Assembly: GCA_024138025.1 (NCBI GenBank)
Contig: JAMXBD010001450.1
Span: 124,001 to 188,000 of the forward strand
Direction of reading: 5' to 3'
Length of the DNA stretch: 64,000 nt
Source: Combretum micranthum
Taxonomy: Eukaryota; Streptophyta; Magnoliopsida; Myrtales; Combretaceae
The notes under the pieces were generated by a model, which was not told the DNA's origin, made no database searches, and saw only the letters and a program-made list of their open reading frames with translations. The position numbers and the translations under genes are program-made. How positions within the stretch are numbered: the stretch's first letter is position 1; each line of letters starts with the position of its first letter. This document shows, in pieces, positions 44,522-56,262 of the stretch.

Positions 44522-45600
44522 GTGAATGCGATGATGCTTTTTTGCAGTGACAAATCAAACTTTGAACTTAAGGGGATAGAGAAAGTTGAGGAAAAAGTGG
44601 TTGTAGACGAGCACAAAAGTCAAGGTGAGAAAAAGAATCTACAACCACCTCAAGTAAGACCCTTTAGACCACTAATTCCCTACCTCATTGCCCTAAATAA
44701 GAAATGCAACGACAGACGCTTTGGTAAGTTCTTTGATCTATTTAAACAATTGCATATTAACTTACCCTTTTTTGAAACATTGTCACATATGCTAAATATT
44801 TGAAGGATTTATTGTCTAACAAAAAAAAAAAGGCAAAAATCTCTACTATGACACTGAGCAAGGAGTGTCCACAATCATACAAAACAAATTATCAAAGGAG
44901 CTTCAAGACCCAAAGAGTTTCACTTTACCTTTCTTAATCGGTAATTTGTATGTTGACAATGCTTTATCTGATCTAGGGGCAGGTATTAACTTAATGCCTC
45001 ATAGATTGTTTCAAAAATTGGGGTGAGTGAGCCTAAACCTATATGGATAAGTTTACAACTAGCTGAAAAGTCCATTAAATCACCTAGATGTATTATTGTA
45101 GACATATTGTTTATAGTAAAGAATTTTATTTTTCTGGTCAATTTTGTGATGCTAGATATGAATGAGGATATCAATGTTCCTTTGATTCTAGGAAGGGCAC
45201 TTTTAGCCACTTCTATGTCCATCGTTGATGTTAGTGAGGGCAAATTAACTTTGAGAGCATGACATAAGAAGTCAGTGTTTAAAACTCATGCATTGAATGG
45301 ACAACCATTGAACCATAATGAACCTCATGATTTTGTTGGATATTTTAATAGATAATATTATAAAACTGGCACTTAAAATTTCTTTTATTTGATATCAAGC
45401 CTTCAAGATGTTATTACAAGAAAATGAAAGGTTTCATAAAGTTCATGAAGTTCGGAAGTCATTTAGACAAGAAAAAAAAGTAAGATTTATGATTGGCATA
45501 GGATAGACACAACCTTATTGTCCACTTATGTCATTTGAAATTGCCCAAGAGATGCCAGAGGAGTTGAAAAAGGACAGTAAAATGGCACGGCTTAGGACAT
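44522..45600 (+). pseudogene. Athila-type Gag/protease relic
   Basis: The plus strand first reads LRPFRPLIPYLIALNKK-like sequence (precisely PFRPLIPYLIALNKKCNDRR) and FGKFFDLFKQLHINLPFFE, the Gag C-terminal region typical of Athila elements. After a shift comes the protease: LSDLGAGINLMPHRLFQKLG at about 44965-45025, where the family has DLG at the active site. Then ISLQLAEKSIKSPRCIIVDI and DINVPLILGRALLATSMSIV follow (45023-45262). Stops and shifts break it into pieces. No LTR of this element could be delimited, although CCCTATGGGAACGATACTCA near 46717 resembles Athila LTR sequence. Confidence 0.75.
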
Positions 45601-46870
45601 GATCATGTCTTATTTCGTATCATTCTCCAAAATTGGCAGTTCTCATGTACAAAAACTGTATCTTTCTCGTGTCATTCTCAATACCCTGTTATTTTATGAA
45701 AACTATTTAAAATTGGAAATTTAGTGGAATTCCTTCAAGGAAAAAATATTGGATATTTTTACATTAACTTCAACATTTATGAGGATTAACGAGTTACCTA
45801 ACTTGAAAATTTAATTTTTTATTTTGAAGATATTACTTGTTAATCAAGAAGTTTTGCACTTTCGTATTTTCTAAGCTTTAAACTTCCAATTTTAGAAGAT
45901 GGAAACTTCCTTTTCCAAGTTTTGAAGACATCTATATGAGGATATTAGACCCTAGGCGATGGTATTATGAATTTATTTTGAATTTACCACAAAATTTTTA
46001 TATTTACTTAGATAATTTTAGTTGTAAGTCAAAGTTGTGCTTCATGCAAGTTGTAAAATAGAGGTTTATGCTTTGCTCTTCATCTTTTTGTGGTTTTGTC
46101 ATTTTTCCTATGGAGGAGTAAACTATTTATTTATATTTTGATGAACCCTAGGTTGTTTATGTCATTTATGTTTCTTTTTTTTTTTTTTCAGTATATTGAT
46201 TTATTTCTTAAATTCAATTGTATTTTGCTTTAGTTTTTATCTTAAATTGATAGCCCATAATATTAATTCTTGATTAGATTTCAAGCAAATTAATTGAAAT
46301 ATTATTTGTGTGAATTGAATAGATCTACACAATTAAAGGAGTTGCATGCAATCCTAATAATAGGATGATACATATATGTAGATATATATTTGATATTAGG
46401 GTAAAGCCTAATATGAAAATTTGATATCGCTAATGATATCAAATTGATATTAGAATTCGATAATCTTAAAAGAGATATTAAAATACTCTGGACATTCCTA
46501 CTGTTAAAGAAAATCAATAATAGAATTGAAATTATCTTTAGCATAATCGCATAATACCAAATGGAGACTCAAAATCTAGACATCTTTACAATTTGGTTAA
46601 TCTTTCAAAAATTTTACTTTTGAGTCATGACTTATATTTGTGACTATTGATATCTTGACTCATTCAATTTTGCAAGTTCAATAACAAGAGAATAGTGAGT
46701 ATTAGTAATAATTGATCCCTATGGGAACGATACTCATACTCAATTCCTATACTTTAGTATCAAGAGATTCATTTTCCTATATACGGTCATAACTAGGATT
46801 TGAGTTTGAGATTTTTAACTTGTTAGTGACCATTTATCTATGTTTTCCTAATTAGTCTTGAAGAATATCA
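45601..46870. other. Non-coding, possibly Athila 3' remains
   Basis: AT-rich sequence with a T-run at about 46174-46190. CCCTATGGGAACGATACTCA at about 46717 hints at an LTR of the upstream Athila relic. No gene is supported. Confidence 0.35.
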
Positions 46871-46879
46871 TTAAAGAAA

Positions 46880-47181
46880 GGGTAATGTCATAATTGGAAT
46901 TTGAACTTTGACCAAATGTGCACTCAGCTGCTTGAACTTTTAATTTGATCAATTTAGTACCCAAACTTTGAAATTGATTAATTTGATACCTAAAAGACTT
47001 TGAATTGATCAATTTAGTACTTCAAAGAACTTAACAGTGGTGCCATTAGTGTGCACAAAAAGTTCTTTGAGGTACCAAATTGATTAATTTTAAAGTTCAG
47101 ATACCAAATTGATCAAATCAAAAGTTTAGGTAGCTAATTATATATTTGGTTAAACTTCAAGTACCAATTATGACATTAGCC
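46880..47181. mobile_element. Foldback MITE with 9-bp TSD (Mutator-like)
   Basis: Long inverted termini, GGGTAATGTCATAATTGG on the left and the complement of GGCTAATGTCATAATTGG on the right, extend with mismatches for about 50 bp. TTAAAGAAA occurs on both sides, at 46871-46879 and at 47183-47191, a 9-bp duplication as made by Mutator-like transposases. The interior carries GATCAATTTAGTA repeats and no coding sequence. Two relatives lie in the duplicated blocks. Confidence 0.8.
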
Positions 47182-47191
47182 TTTAAAGAAA

Positions 47192-49132
47192 AGACTGTTG
47201 TCCATTGTGGGCTAAACTAGAGTTATTGTATATGGAGAAATCCTTCACCACTAAACTTCACAAAAAGCTTCATTTTTATAGCCTACAAATGGAGAAAGCT
47301 ACATCTATTAATCCCATAAATCCATCACTACCAATCTGAGGAGCCACAAATCTATTGCTCTAACACTAAATCTTGATTGTATTCTATTATTTTCATCATG
47401 ATCGATAATCAGGGCGATTTGAAGAGCATGAAGATCAAGCAAATATTATTTTATTGATAGCTTTTAGAATAAGTGGATTTTTTATTATTTGTTATTTATT
47501 TATTTTTTCACTTTACTTTCATCCCATATATGGGTTTTTGTCATCCCTTTTATGGAATCAAGTATATTTGCCAGTTGGTTTAGTTTTATTCTTTTAAGAA
47601 AAACTCTATCCCTTATGTGGGACAATTTGACTGTAGAAGAGATGTGCCCATTTATACGGTTGGGTAATTTTACCCTCAACTCTTCATATGTCGTTTCTCT
47701 TGTATATCGATTATTGTAATCGATGTAATTTCTTTCTAGTGAATGACTCATCTGGCAAATGAAAAAAAAAAAAAAAAGAAACTTGGAACTCAAACTCGAT
47801 TGAGCTATAATTTTTAAGCTCAAATTTTATTCAAATCAATACTCAATAAGTTGAAGCTCGACTTAATTAGGTTTGATTATTCTTATAAAAATTAATGAGA
47901 TAAGAAAATAAGTTGGAATTTGAGAATAGAATAGGGTTTCTAATTGACTTTGTCTTAAAATATAATAAATGTGAAGTAAGTAATGAAATAGGCTATAGAA
48001 AGGGTGGAAAAAAACATAAATGTTATTATTTTCTTTATAAAAAATCTAAAAGGCTCAATAAAGCTTGCAATCTACTTGAGTCGAGTAACTTAAAACTTAA
48101 ACTCAAACTCAATAGCTACTCGAGTAGTTGGAACTCAAACTCAACTCGATTTCAGTCGAGTCAAACTCAAGTTATCACTGAGTCAAACTCGAGTATATCG
48201 CAAGTAGGATTGACTCACTTACAACCCTAAATAACTTTATTCAACTTTGTAATTAGCTACTTCAACTTTACCCACTTTTGCAATTAACAAGCTCATTTAA
48301 ATACTTTAAATAATTTCAATAGGTTCATAGGAAGTAAATTTGATACTTTTAAACTTTAGGTAGTTAATTACACAAATGGGTAAGGCTTAAGTATAAATGT
48401 GACATTTACCCTAGTGTTTATAGAATGGAGACACTAAAAAATAGACTACATGCTAATATCCTTACGGTATAGTGACATTAACATTGATTTATCAAATATT
48501 TAAGACTAGGTTTGAATCCCTCCTCCAATTGTAATGAAAAGAAAAAGAAAAAAAAAAAGAAAAAAGGCTAAATGTTGTCAACTAAAATAAGCAATTGGCA
48601 TTACATTTACTTATTTTAAATCATTGTTTTAAATCTATTTTCAATTAATATAAAATCAATCATTTACTAATTTAAACAAGGTAATTTACAAAAGCATGAC
48701 CTAAGATAATGTCTATTATGTGCCAGCCAAAAAGAGTCTTTCAAGTGTACATATGCCAATCACTTGCTAAATTTAAAAAAAAAAAATGAGCTAATGACAC
48801 TTTACTATTTCCAATCATGACCATGTTGTTGCCATCATTCCATTGAAATAATCCTAACCTAAAATCCCCAAATCCTTTCAAATCAAGACCATGTAATCAC
48901 AATCACATCACAATGAATCCATAACCTTGTAATAGAAGAAGATCATAATTTTTGTTTGGTTACCTAAATCAATTCTAATCTCTTTCGTTTCTCTCTCTAC
49001 AAAAGGTCTTAACCTTAAGAGCTTCTATTGTTGAAGAAAACCTAATATTAGATGCATAAATCTGGAATATACTTATGCCACCATATTCTATGACCTCAAA
49101 ATTTCCTCTCAAATCATGAATGTTAAACCTAA
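47192..49132. other. Non-coding stretch with MITE fragments
   Basis: 47780-48225 is rich in ACTCGA/CTCAAACTC phrases and may be a decayed DNA-transposon derivative. 48235-48420 resembles half of the foldback MITE family (GTAGTTAATTACACAAATGGG, ending TGTGACATTTACCCT). No genes are supported. Confidence 0.4.
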
Positions 49133-49721
49133 TGTCACACCCCGAAGGGTACCCTAGACGTGGCAGTCCGCCGTACACAATATTAAAGCTTAAGAATGAC
49201 CACCTCAGTCACGCGAAGGCTTCCATACTATGTACAAGGCGTCTAACACATAAAGGAAACACATCGGAATGATACATTTTATGTTGATATAATTGAGTAA
49301 CAATGTAAAGGAAATACAATCCACTATACTCCAAATACAAAACACTATACTTCAAAATACAATTCATCAACTTCAATTACATTCTTCCCAAGACTTCACT
49401 ATATAAACTATTACAAGACAAATCATAAAACCAGCTGATAACTTCAAACATCGTATTCTTCGCCGAAATCTCGGAGTCATTCCGGCTCCAACCAATTCGG
49501 TCCTCACTTTGCATTCTTGAAATAACCTGCTCATTTAAACAACTATTGGGGTATAAGCTACACTAGCTTAGTGAGAATTTCCTTAGTTCCGTACCATAAC
49601 AAACAAGTTAAAATCAATCATATGCTATGCATGAACAAACACGTGAGCAAGTAATTATGTATGGGTATCCGGAATGCACACAAAGAACGGATTTACGCCC
49701 TCCGTATCTTGGGTTAGGGAT
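49133..49721 (-). mobile_element. Old Tekay-type LTR, inverted, first part (interrupted)
   Basis: It begins TGTCACACCCCGAAGGGTAC on the plus strand, the complement of an LTR 3' end and very like the complement of the young element's end (CCTCGGGGCGTGACA). On the minus strand it shares further landmarks with the young LTR, for example GGAGGGCGTAAATC followed by ATTCCGGATA. It is split at 49721 by the young element and resumes at 63341. Confidence 0.75.
49717..49721. repeat. Left TSD of the Tekay element (GGGAT)
   Basis: GGGAT here and at 63341-63345 is the 5-bp duplication made on integration. Joining the flanks restores continuity of the older inverted LTR. Confidence 0.92.
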
Positions 49722-52700
49722 TGTAAACCCCGAATACTTCCATCATAAGATATGACCCTAAATTAGAAATTATGAAGTCGACTAGTAACCTTAAGAGTTA
49801 ATTAGAAACCCTAGTTTAGATAGATACTCTAAATTTGATCGGTTTGGAACTCATAGACTTTATAAAAGGAATCTTGAACTCAAGTGATTCCAAAAACAAG
49901 ATTTAGTATTCCGAGTTAATAATTCAGATCTTGATCAAAGGAAACTTCCAATCCTAAACCCGAATCTTTATCAAACAGATGGGATATATAGGAAAACCTA
50001 AATATGAATATTAAGTGATTACCTTAGTATTTGAAAGAGACCGGGGAATTAAAACAAGGTTTAGTAATGAACCTATATTTAGATTGGAACCCTAAAATTT
50101 GAGAGTTTTAGTCAGTAATAAATTACTTTGATAGGATTTCATAGTGAGTATCCAAATCTAATATATATAACTAGTATAGCCTATATATTAGTAGTAATAT
50201 TACATAATGACTCAATAGGGTTTTAGTTAGAAAATTGTGATTCCAAGATAAACGGTTAGGATTATAAATACCCAATAAAAACATAAATTGATGTATAACC
50301 TTGAGATCTAGACCTCAAATAAAATTGAACCATACCAATAACCAAATTAGGGTTTTCTAAAGCCCTTAGAGCCTAAAACGAAAATTGCCCGAAAAGCTTT
50401 TAAAGCTCAAATCGCGTAAGATAAAATTTTCTTAAATATTAGATACGTTCTCATACGACTTAAATTTGTACTTTTCTTTAAACTAAACATCTTGTAGGAT
50501 TCATTAAAGACTTTTGTATATATATATTTACATATATAAGCTTAAATATACCCTAATAATGTATTAAACTACCCGAAAACTTAACTAAATAACATCTAAC
50601 TAATATATATATATATATACATGTATGGCAACTTGCTGGAGATGATTTTGCGTTGAGTGAAGGGCTGGGATTATCTTGAGGAATGTGAGCCGGTTTTTCT
50701 CCAAATAATTTACCAAAGGTCAATCCAAATTCTCCCCAAAGCCAGTAGAAACATGACAGATCGCCATTGCATTTATGATAAGCAAACAAGGGGAGAAATG
50801 AGCAACAAGCCAGAGCAATTTGCATCAGATATCACGGAGAAATGCGGCTGAAATTCACGTTCCTTATATATACATAAGTAAGCAAATGAACACGGACGCC
50901 AAGTAAATGAAACCCAAACTTTCAAATTTTCCAGAACCCACCTACATATCATTAGGAGTAGAACCAACTTAGGAACAGATTTTTAAACGCCCATAATCAT
51001 CGAGTTCGAAAATTCGAACAAAATCTGGGAAAACGCTCAAGAACACGCTTGAGGTAAGTCGATCTTATTCCGCGAGTGTTCTTTCAATTTTAAAGATGTA
51101 TACTGACTTATAAACATCTTAGGAAGCTAACCAAGACCATAGGAAGCTTCGGATTCCACTGAGGACATACAACGAAGGTATTTTTCTTAAACCCTAGCCG
51201 ACCTTAATGATTTGAGATCATGAGTAGCATGTTGTTTTTAGGTTATGATTCTTGGATATATAGGTTTAGTAGGTCCTTAGGAGTCTTTTGAATCAAGAAT
51301 CATGATGTTTTGACGTCGGGATTTGTTGGAAATGGACAAAACTCATCGGAGAAGACGATGAACAGTGCTTCCCGATGAGCCCAGGCTCGTTGTACGGGCG
51401 TACAACCCCTCATCCAGAACGTTGTACGGGCGTACAACCCTTATACAGCGTTTTGTACGGGCGTACTAGCCCATATACCCCTCAACCAGAGCTTTGCACG
51501 GGCGTACTTAACCCCGTGTAGCCCTCTGCTCACTCTTGTACGGGCGTACGCAACCCCGTGCACGCCTCGGCCAGAAGAAGAAAAAAACGAATTTAAGTAT
51601 ACATAATTATATACTAATTATTTTTTTAAATAATTCTAGACGTTTACTAATTGTTTTCCTGCATTTAATTATTTTCTGAAATAGTAATAGTAATATTATA
51701 ATATAATAATATTAAATCCAAAAATTATTTATTTATTTATTTATTTAAATTAAAATTTTTTTATGACTTTATTAAATAAGAGAGTGTTTAAATATTATTC
51801 ATCTAAAAAGAAATTTTCTTTAGAAAAATAATTTCGAAAATAGTTATAATAAAGTTAATAATTCTTTTATTAACAGATATGTTTTCTTAGTAAAATAAAT
51901 ATATATAAACTATGAGTTAGTAAATACTAAGTTTATACTAGCATATTTGTATATAAATAGATAACAATGGAAATTTAAATAATCCAAATTTATGAGTATA
52001 AGTATATATATACTCTATAAGAAAAATTTATTAAATAATTTAAAAGATAATGGAGAGTACAAGAATTTAGAACTTAGAGTTATGTCGAAAGAATTAGCTA
52101 AGAATAAAACAGAAACCCAACCGACCAATAGGATCCTTAAATATTCATAGAAACTAAAGTTGTATAGTTGAAATTTTAATATTTATATTATTGATCTTAA
52201 TAGGTGACTCGGGTATTGGGGAGGACCTACCTGAAGATTACTACGATTGAATAGGATGGGCAGGTGAGTGACTCAGTCTTATTACATTGGTTGTTCTTGT
52301 ACTGGTAGTGAACCTTAAATAAAAGATAATAAAAATTGGTGATCTGTTTTGTGAAAGTGTGTATTGTATTCCTTTGATTGCAATGTCATTTTAAATTAAG
52401 TGATAACAAATTGCGTGTATCTTGATAATGTATGTAGTATCAAGTTGAGTGTCTGTATTGCTTGATCACCCTAAATTGACTAAAAATTACTGGTACCTTA
52501 ATGTAAATAAATCATGCATTACATACTATGCATAACAAGCATTGAGTAAGTGGTAGCCTACTACGTGTTAGTTCTCGGATCTCTGGTAAGGCTTGAATTA
52601 TCTAGGCCAGAGGGCTAGTAGTTAATTGCAAGATTACTTTTGTTCTGTTAGTACCATAAGAACTACATGGTAAACGAAGGACGCCGCTTATGGTATTACG

Positions 52701-53393
52701 TGAGAATAACTAACACTTAGTGGAGTTTCTAAAGCTAAACAGGAAATAAATCATGAAACATGATAAGTATAAAGAGATAACTAAATTGAGATTGTTATTT
52801 CCTGAAAGCTTAAGTCTCTCCTGGGTAGGTGGACCATAGATTGGATCCTTCAACCCCGATGGGAGGGCGTAAATCTTCATCCTGTTTGGATTCCGGGTTA
52901 TCCAAGCTTGTAATGTTCATTTGTGTGATTGCTGCATTTCATATGATTGATTAATAACTTGTATGCTAGGTGTAATAAGTTCTGGTTATTCACTGAGCTC
53001 GTGTTTTAGCTCACACTCCCACAGTCCTTTCAGGTTCACTCTGCGACCGTGGCTCATTACTAGCAGGAGCATGGTCCCGGTAAGAGAATAGAAGCCAGAA
53101 GTTTAAAGTTTAGTATAGAATTAGAATATCTATATCTGTAATAGTCTTATGGTGCATGTAATGTGCATTGGAATCATCAGTTAAGGTTGTAAGGGATTCT
53201 GAAGCATATGATCTGTAATATAGTAGTTTGTAACAGTTGTTTACTAATTTACATCTTGTGTATGTTTGTTTATTCCATCCAAGCAACTAAAAGATCCTGT
53301 TTTTAGAAATCATGTCATTCCTAGAAGGTAATCTAATAATGTTAATCGAGTGGTTCTTGATTATTATTATTAGAATACCCTCGGGGCGTGACA
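49722..53393 (+). repeat. 5' LTR of the Tekay element
   Basis: It spans TGTAAACCCC to CGTGACA. It includes a TATA-like TTATATATAC at about 50865, a consensus splice donor GAG|GTAAGTC at 51051-51057, and five GTACGGGCGTAC modules at 51390-51550. Its alignment with the 3' LTR shows more single-base gaps than substitutions. The small frames at 50553-50967 are duplicated in the 3' LTR and are not genes. Confidence 0.95.
51390..51550 (+). repeat. Five GTACGGGCGTAC near-palindromes in the 5' LTR
   Basis: TTGTACGGGCGTACAA occurs at 51390-51405 and 51422-51437. Shorter or altered forms follow at about 51453, 51493 (TTGCACGGGCGTAC) and 51535. Between them, AACCCC and CTC-rich linkers recur. The surrounding LTR is AT-rich. 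Confidence 0.9.
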
Positions 53394-53402
53394 GATTTTA
53401 GT

Positions 53403-53414
53403 TGGTATCAGAGC
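53403..53414 (+). other. Primer binding site (initiator Met-tRNA) of the Tekay element
   Basis: TGGTATCAGAGC begins nine bases after the 5' LTR and is complementary to the 3' end of initiator Met-tRNA. Confidence 0.93.
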
Positions 53415-53590
53415 AGGTTGCTGGTATAGGAAAAACAAATATATGTAAGAAGTTGAATTAGTAAATGTGCAGTTAAAAATACCAATTTAGACACAAATAG
53501 AACCATTTGAGTTAGTGGGGTAGTTATTAGTAGAATTAGATGCACAATTAGGAATAAAATCTGTGTGATTACTAATCATACAAATTTTAT

Positions 53591-54510
53591 GTGCAGTCCA
53601 ATCCCGCAGTTTGTCATATTAAATGGCAAATCTTTAGCATGATGGAGGAGGAAACCCTTACAGATTATAGGCGCCGACTCCGAGTCTTAGTAGAAGATTT
53701 GGCATTGTCTGGCATTACAAAGACCCTGGATGAAATTTTCAGCACTTGGAAGAAAGGTTTACAACCCATGTTGAAGACTTGGTTGTTTTTAGTAGAAAGA
53801 GCTTTTCCAGATAATGGCACAGCGTAGAAACCCTCTACAGGTTTGAGAGATTGATCATCCAGAAGGGTGGAGGCATAGAGATTGATAATATAGCCTTCAT
53901 TGTGTCAGCCCGATCAGTGAGACCTGATCTTCCAGACTTTAGGATCTGGATTCCTATTGGAGGTGATTGGGTATATGCACATGATATCAGGTATGATCAT
54001 GCCTTAGTCCGGGAGGATACTGCTCCTGATGATGAGAGGATGCTGACACATGTGATCAGAAGCCATTTCCTAGAAGTGTTTTGACAAACAGGCCCCCTAT
54101 CATACCAGAAGAGAAGGTGAGACTCAGTCCATTAGGAGATCAGCTAATAAAAGAAGACAAGCAGCTATGCAGACCACAGTGGTTATGCAAAGTGTGACTA
54201 CAGCTATGATAGATGAAAAAGAAGGTAAAAAGAGAAGGAAGGAAGCAGAAAAATTTGTCTCCAATTATAATTATGCTCATTGGACTGGGACTGCTCATGG
54301 GGGTGGATTGAGGAAGATGTGACACCTTCTGATGTTATGAGGAGACCTGCTACTAAAGGTATCCGGATGATGGATACCAATCTGACTTTAGCACCACCAG
54401 GGAGTAAAGGGAGGATGAGAGTGATGATAGTAGTTCAGAGGAGGAGGATCACTATCCACAGTTGGGCCCTCGGGAAGAAGGGCAAGGGACCTCTGTACCC
54501 TAGCCCATAG
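53591..54510 (+). pseudogene. Coding-like region between primer site and gag (ORF0), unknown function
   Basis: About 0.9 kb looks protein-coding in shifting plus-strand frames. Piece 1 (53591-53827) reads MMEEETLTDYRRRLRVLVED...KTLDEIF from codon 17. Piece 2 (53851-54084) reads VRPDLPDFRIWIPIGGDWVY and ends LTHVIRSHFLEVF. Later frames give a lysine/arginine-rich segment (KKRRKEAEKF, about 54215) and an acidic tail EDESDDSSSEEEDHYPQLG (about 54413-54470) with a stop near 54508. A splice-acceptor-like TTATGTGCAG lies just upstream (53588-53597). I recognise no domain; the DYRRRL helix faintly recalls Gag capsid helices. Ogre elements carry an extra frame at this place, but Tekay elements, as far as I know, do not. 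Confidence 0.5.
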
Positions 54511-54786
54511 AGTAGCCTTGATATATGCTTGATAGATATATAACTAATGTACTGTTTTGATAACTTACTGTTATATGAATATGTAGTATGAAGCATGATA
54601 ACCTGTAGTGGATAAAGAGAACATAGAACTAGTGTTAGTGCAAATTTTGGATTGTACATAAAGCACTAACTATATAATATCATGTGTGTTTTGATTATGA
54701 ATATGGATGTGAAATATGTATGATTACTTGTAATCTTTCTTGAGTTGAGTTTTGAAATTAATTCAAGTACTATGTTTTACACTAGA

Positions 54787-56155
54787 ATGCCAAGAGGAAG
54801 AGGCAGGGGTAGAAATGCAAGGATATTTGAAAATTCCCAACAAATGCCCTCCACCACCTCAAAATCACTAGAGGATGTGTTGAAAAACCTGCAACAACAA
54901 AATGTGTTAATTTTACAAGCTCTACAAAATATGCGAGCTACACATGCGGTACCTCCAACTGAGTACCAGAAGCTCCTCCTGTGAACACTGGGAGGAATGA
55001 AAGATATACTACACCTGCTCAATTTCAAGAAAATGGACCGGTAATCCAAATGAATCGGCGGCTGAGGTACAAGGACCAATAAGATATGAACCAGAATTAC
55101 CACCGCCACCACCATTGCGTCCTCAAAGAAATGTATTGCCTGAATTTATCAAATGCAATCGGTACTTTGAAGGATTACCTGGGAAGCCAGAAGAAGCTGA
55201 AGATGGCTAGCTCAGATTGAACGATCTCTTGATGTATTCCAGGTACCGGAAGCTTTAAGAGTACCGTATGGAACTTATTTGCTTCGGTTGAGAGCAGATT
55301 ATGGTGGAACTCTAAACAAAGGATTGCCTCAACCCATCAGTTGGGAAACGTTCAAACAGGAATTTCTAAAGAATATTTCCCAGCAGTTTAAAAGCAAAGT
55401 ACAGTACTGACCTGATGAATCTAACACAAGGCAGTAAGACAATTGATGAGTATGAGCACGAATTCAATCGGTTACTCCAATTTGCACCAGATGCTACAGA
55501 GATAGTGATGAATTAAAGAGGCAAACTTTCATGGCAGGATTAGAACCCAATTTTCAAAGGAGACTAGCCGAGTTTGAAATTTCCAACTTTGCAGCCATGA
55601 TTGAGAAGCCAGAACCATTGAACGTGCCAAGAAATATGAAGTTGAAAGATATAGAAAACGGGGTTGACATTTGGTAAAAGAGCATTTGAGGAAGCAGGGA
55701 CAAGTTTTGTTCCTAAGAAAAAGAGATTCTTTAAACCTATGGGAAATGTGAAAAATAGGAATGTTGAAAATGTTTCGTGCTGGAAATGCAAGGGAGCTCA
55801 TTACCCGAGGAATGTCCACATCTACAACAAAAATGTTATTACTGTGGTGAAAGTGGACATATGGTCTTCGCATGCCCAAAGAAAAGTAGTGCAACTTGTT
55901 TCATTTGTAAGAAGATTGGACATATATCAACTCATTGTCCACAACGAGTGAATGCAGTTGCTGGATCTTCCAATCCTAAAGGCATTGCCAATACAACTGG
56001 ACCTAAGAATGGAAATGCTAATGCTAGCAAAGCCATGACAGCAGCAAGGGTATATGCTATGCAAGGAACCCCAATTGAGGAAGGAGAAATAGAAGAGGAG
56101 GATGGAGAAAATGTGTGGGATGAAGCTGATCCAGACGATTACAGTCTCATTGCAG
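54787..56155 (+). pseudogene. Gag of the Tekay element (capsid and three zinc knuckles)
   Basis: Gag most likely starts at the ATG at 54787 (MPRGRGRGRNARIF), a basic N-terminus usual for Tekay. A helix (SLEDVLKNLQQQNVLILQAL) follows, then in shifted frames the capsid with FIKCNRYFEGLPGKPEEAED, LDVFQVPEALRVPYGTYLL and ISWETFKQEFLKN (about 55140-55380). The frame from 55777 carries the nucleocapsid. It has knuckle 2 CYYCGESGHMVFAC, knuckle 3 CFICKKIGHISTHC, and knuckle 1 CWKCKGAHYP..C across a frame break near 55805. An acidic tail (EEGEIEEEDGENVWDEADPD) ends at SLIAG, at the candidate splice donor. Several one-base shifts interrupt the frame. Confidence 0.85.
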
Positions 56156-56262
56156 GTACTTAATCTGATAATTAATTGTTTATTTAAGTAGTTTAGTCGG
56201 TATAACCCTACTTGGATAAACAAACATTCTGTAGAGAATAATAACCTATGTTTAATAATTAG
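56156..56262 (+). other. Candidate 107-nt spliceosomal intron at the gag/protease boundary
   Basis: The 5' site is GCAG|GTACTT and the 3' site is TTTAATAATTAG|GAAC. The segment is AT-rich and has an in-frame TAA six bases in. Joining the flanks keeps the frame and reads through SLIA-G-TIQLNGQPAY, the continuous sequence expected of a Gag-Pro polyprotein. Unspliced RNA would end Gag at SLIAGT; spliced RNA would allow Gag-Pol. Confidence 0.6.

Noticed and set aside
47913..48230. 105-codon frame rich in S, N and L
   Set aside because: It is made of repeated ACTCAAACTC/ACTCGA words and looks like a decayed transposon derivative.
50553..50967. Frames of 64-90 codons, repeated at 60532-60904
   Set aside because: The two sets are the same positions of the 5' and 3' Tekay LTRs, and both strands are open there. 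They are LTR sequence, not genes.
53851..54084. Piece 2 of the pre-gag region as an ordinary part of Tekay gag
   Set aside because: The complete Gag order (basic N-terminus, capsid, knuckles) is found later, from 54787 onward, so this region is extra to Gag.
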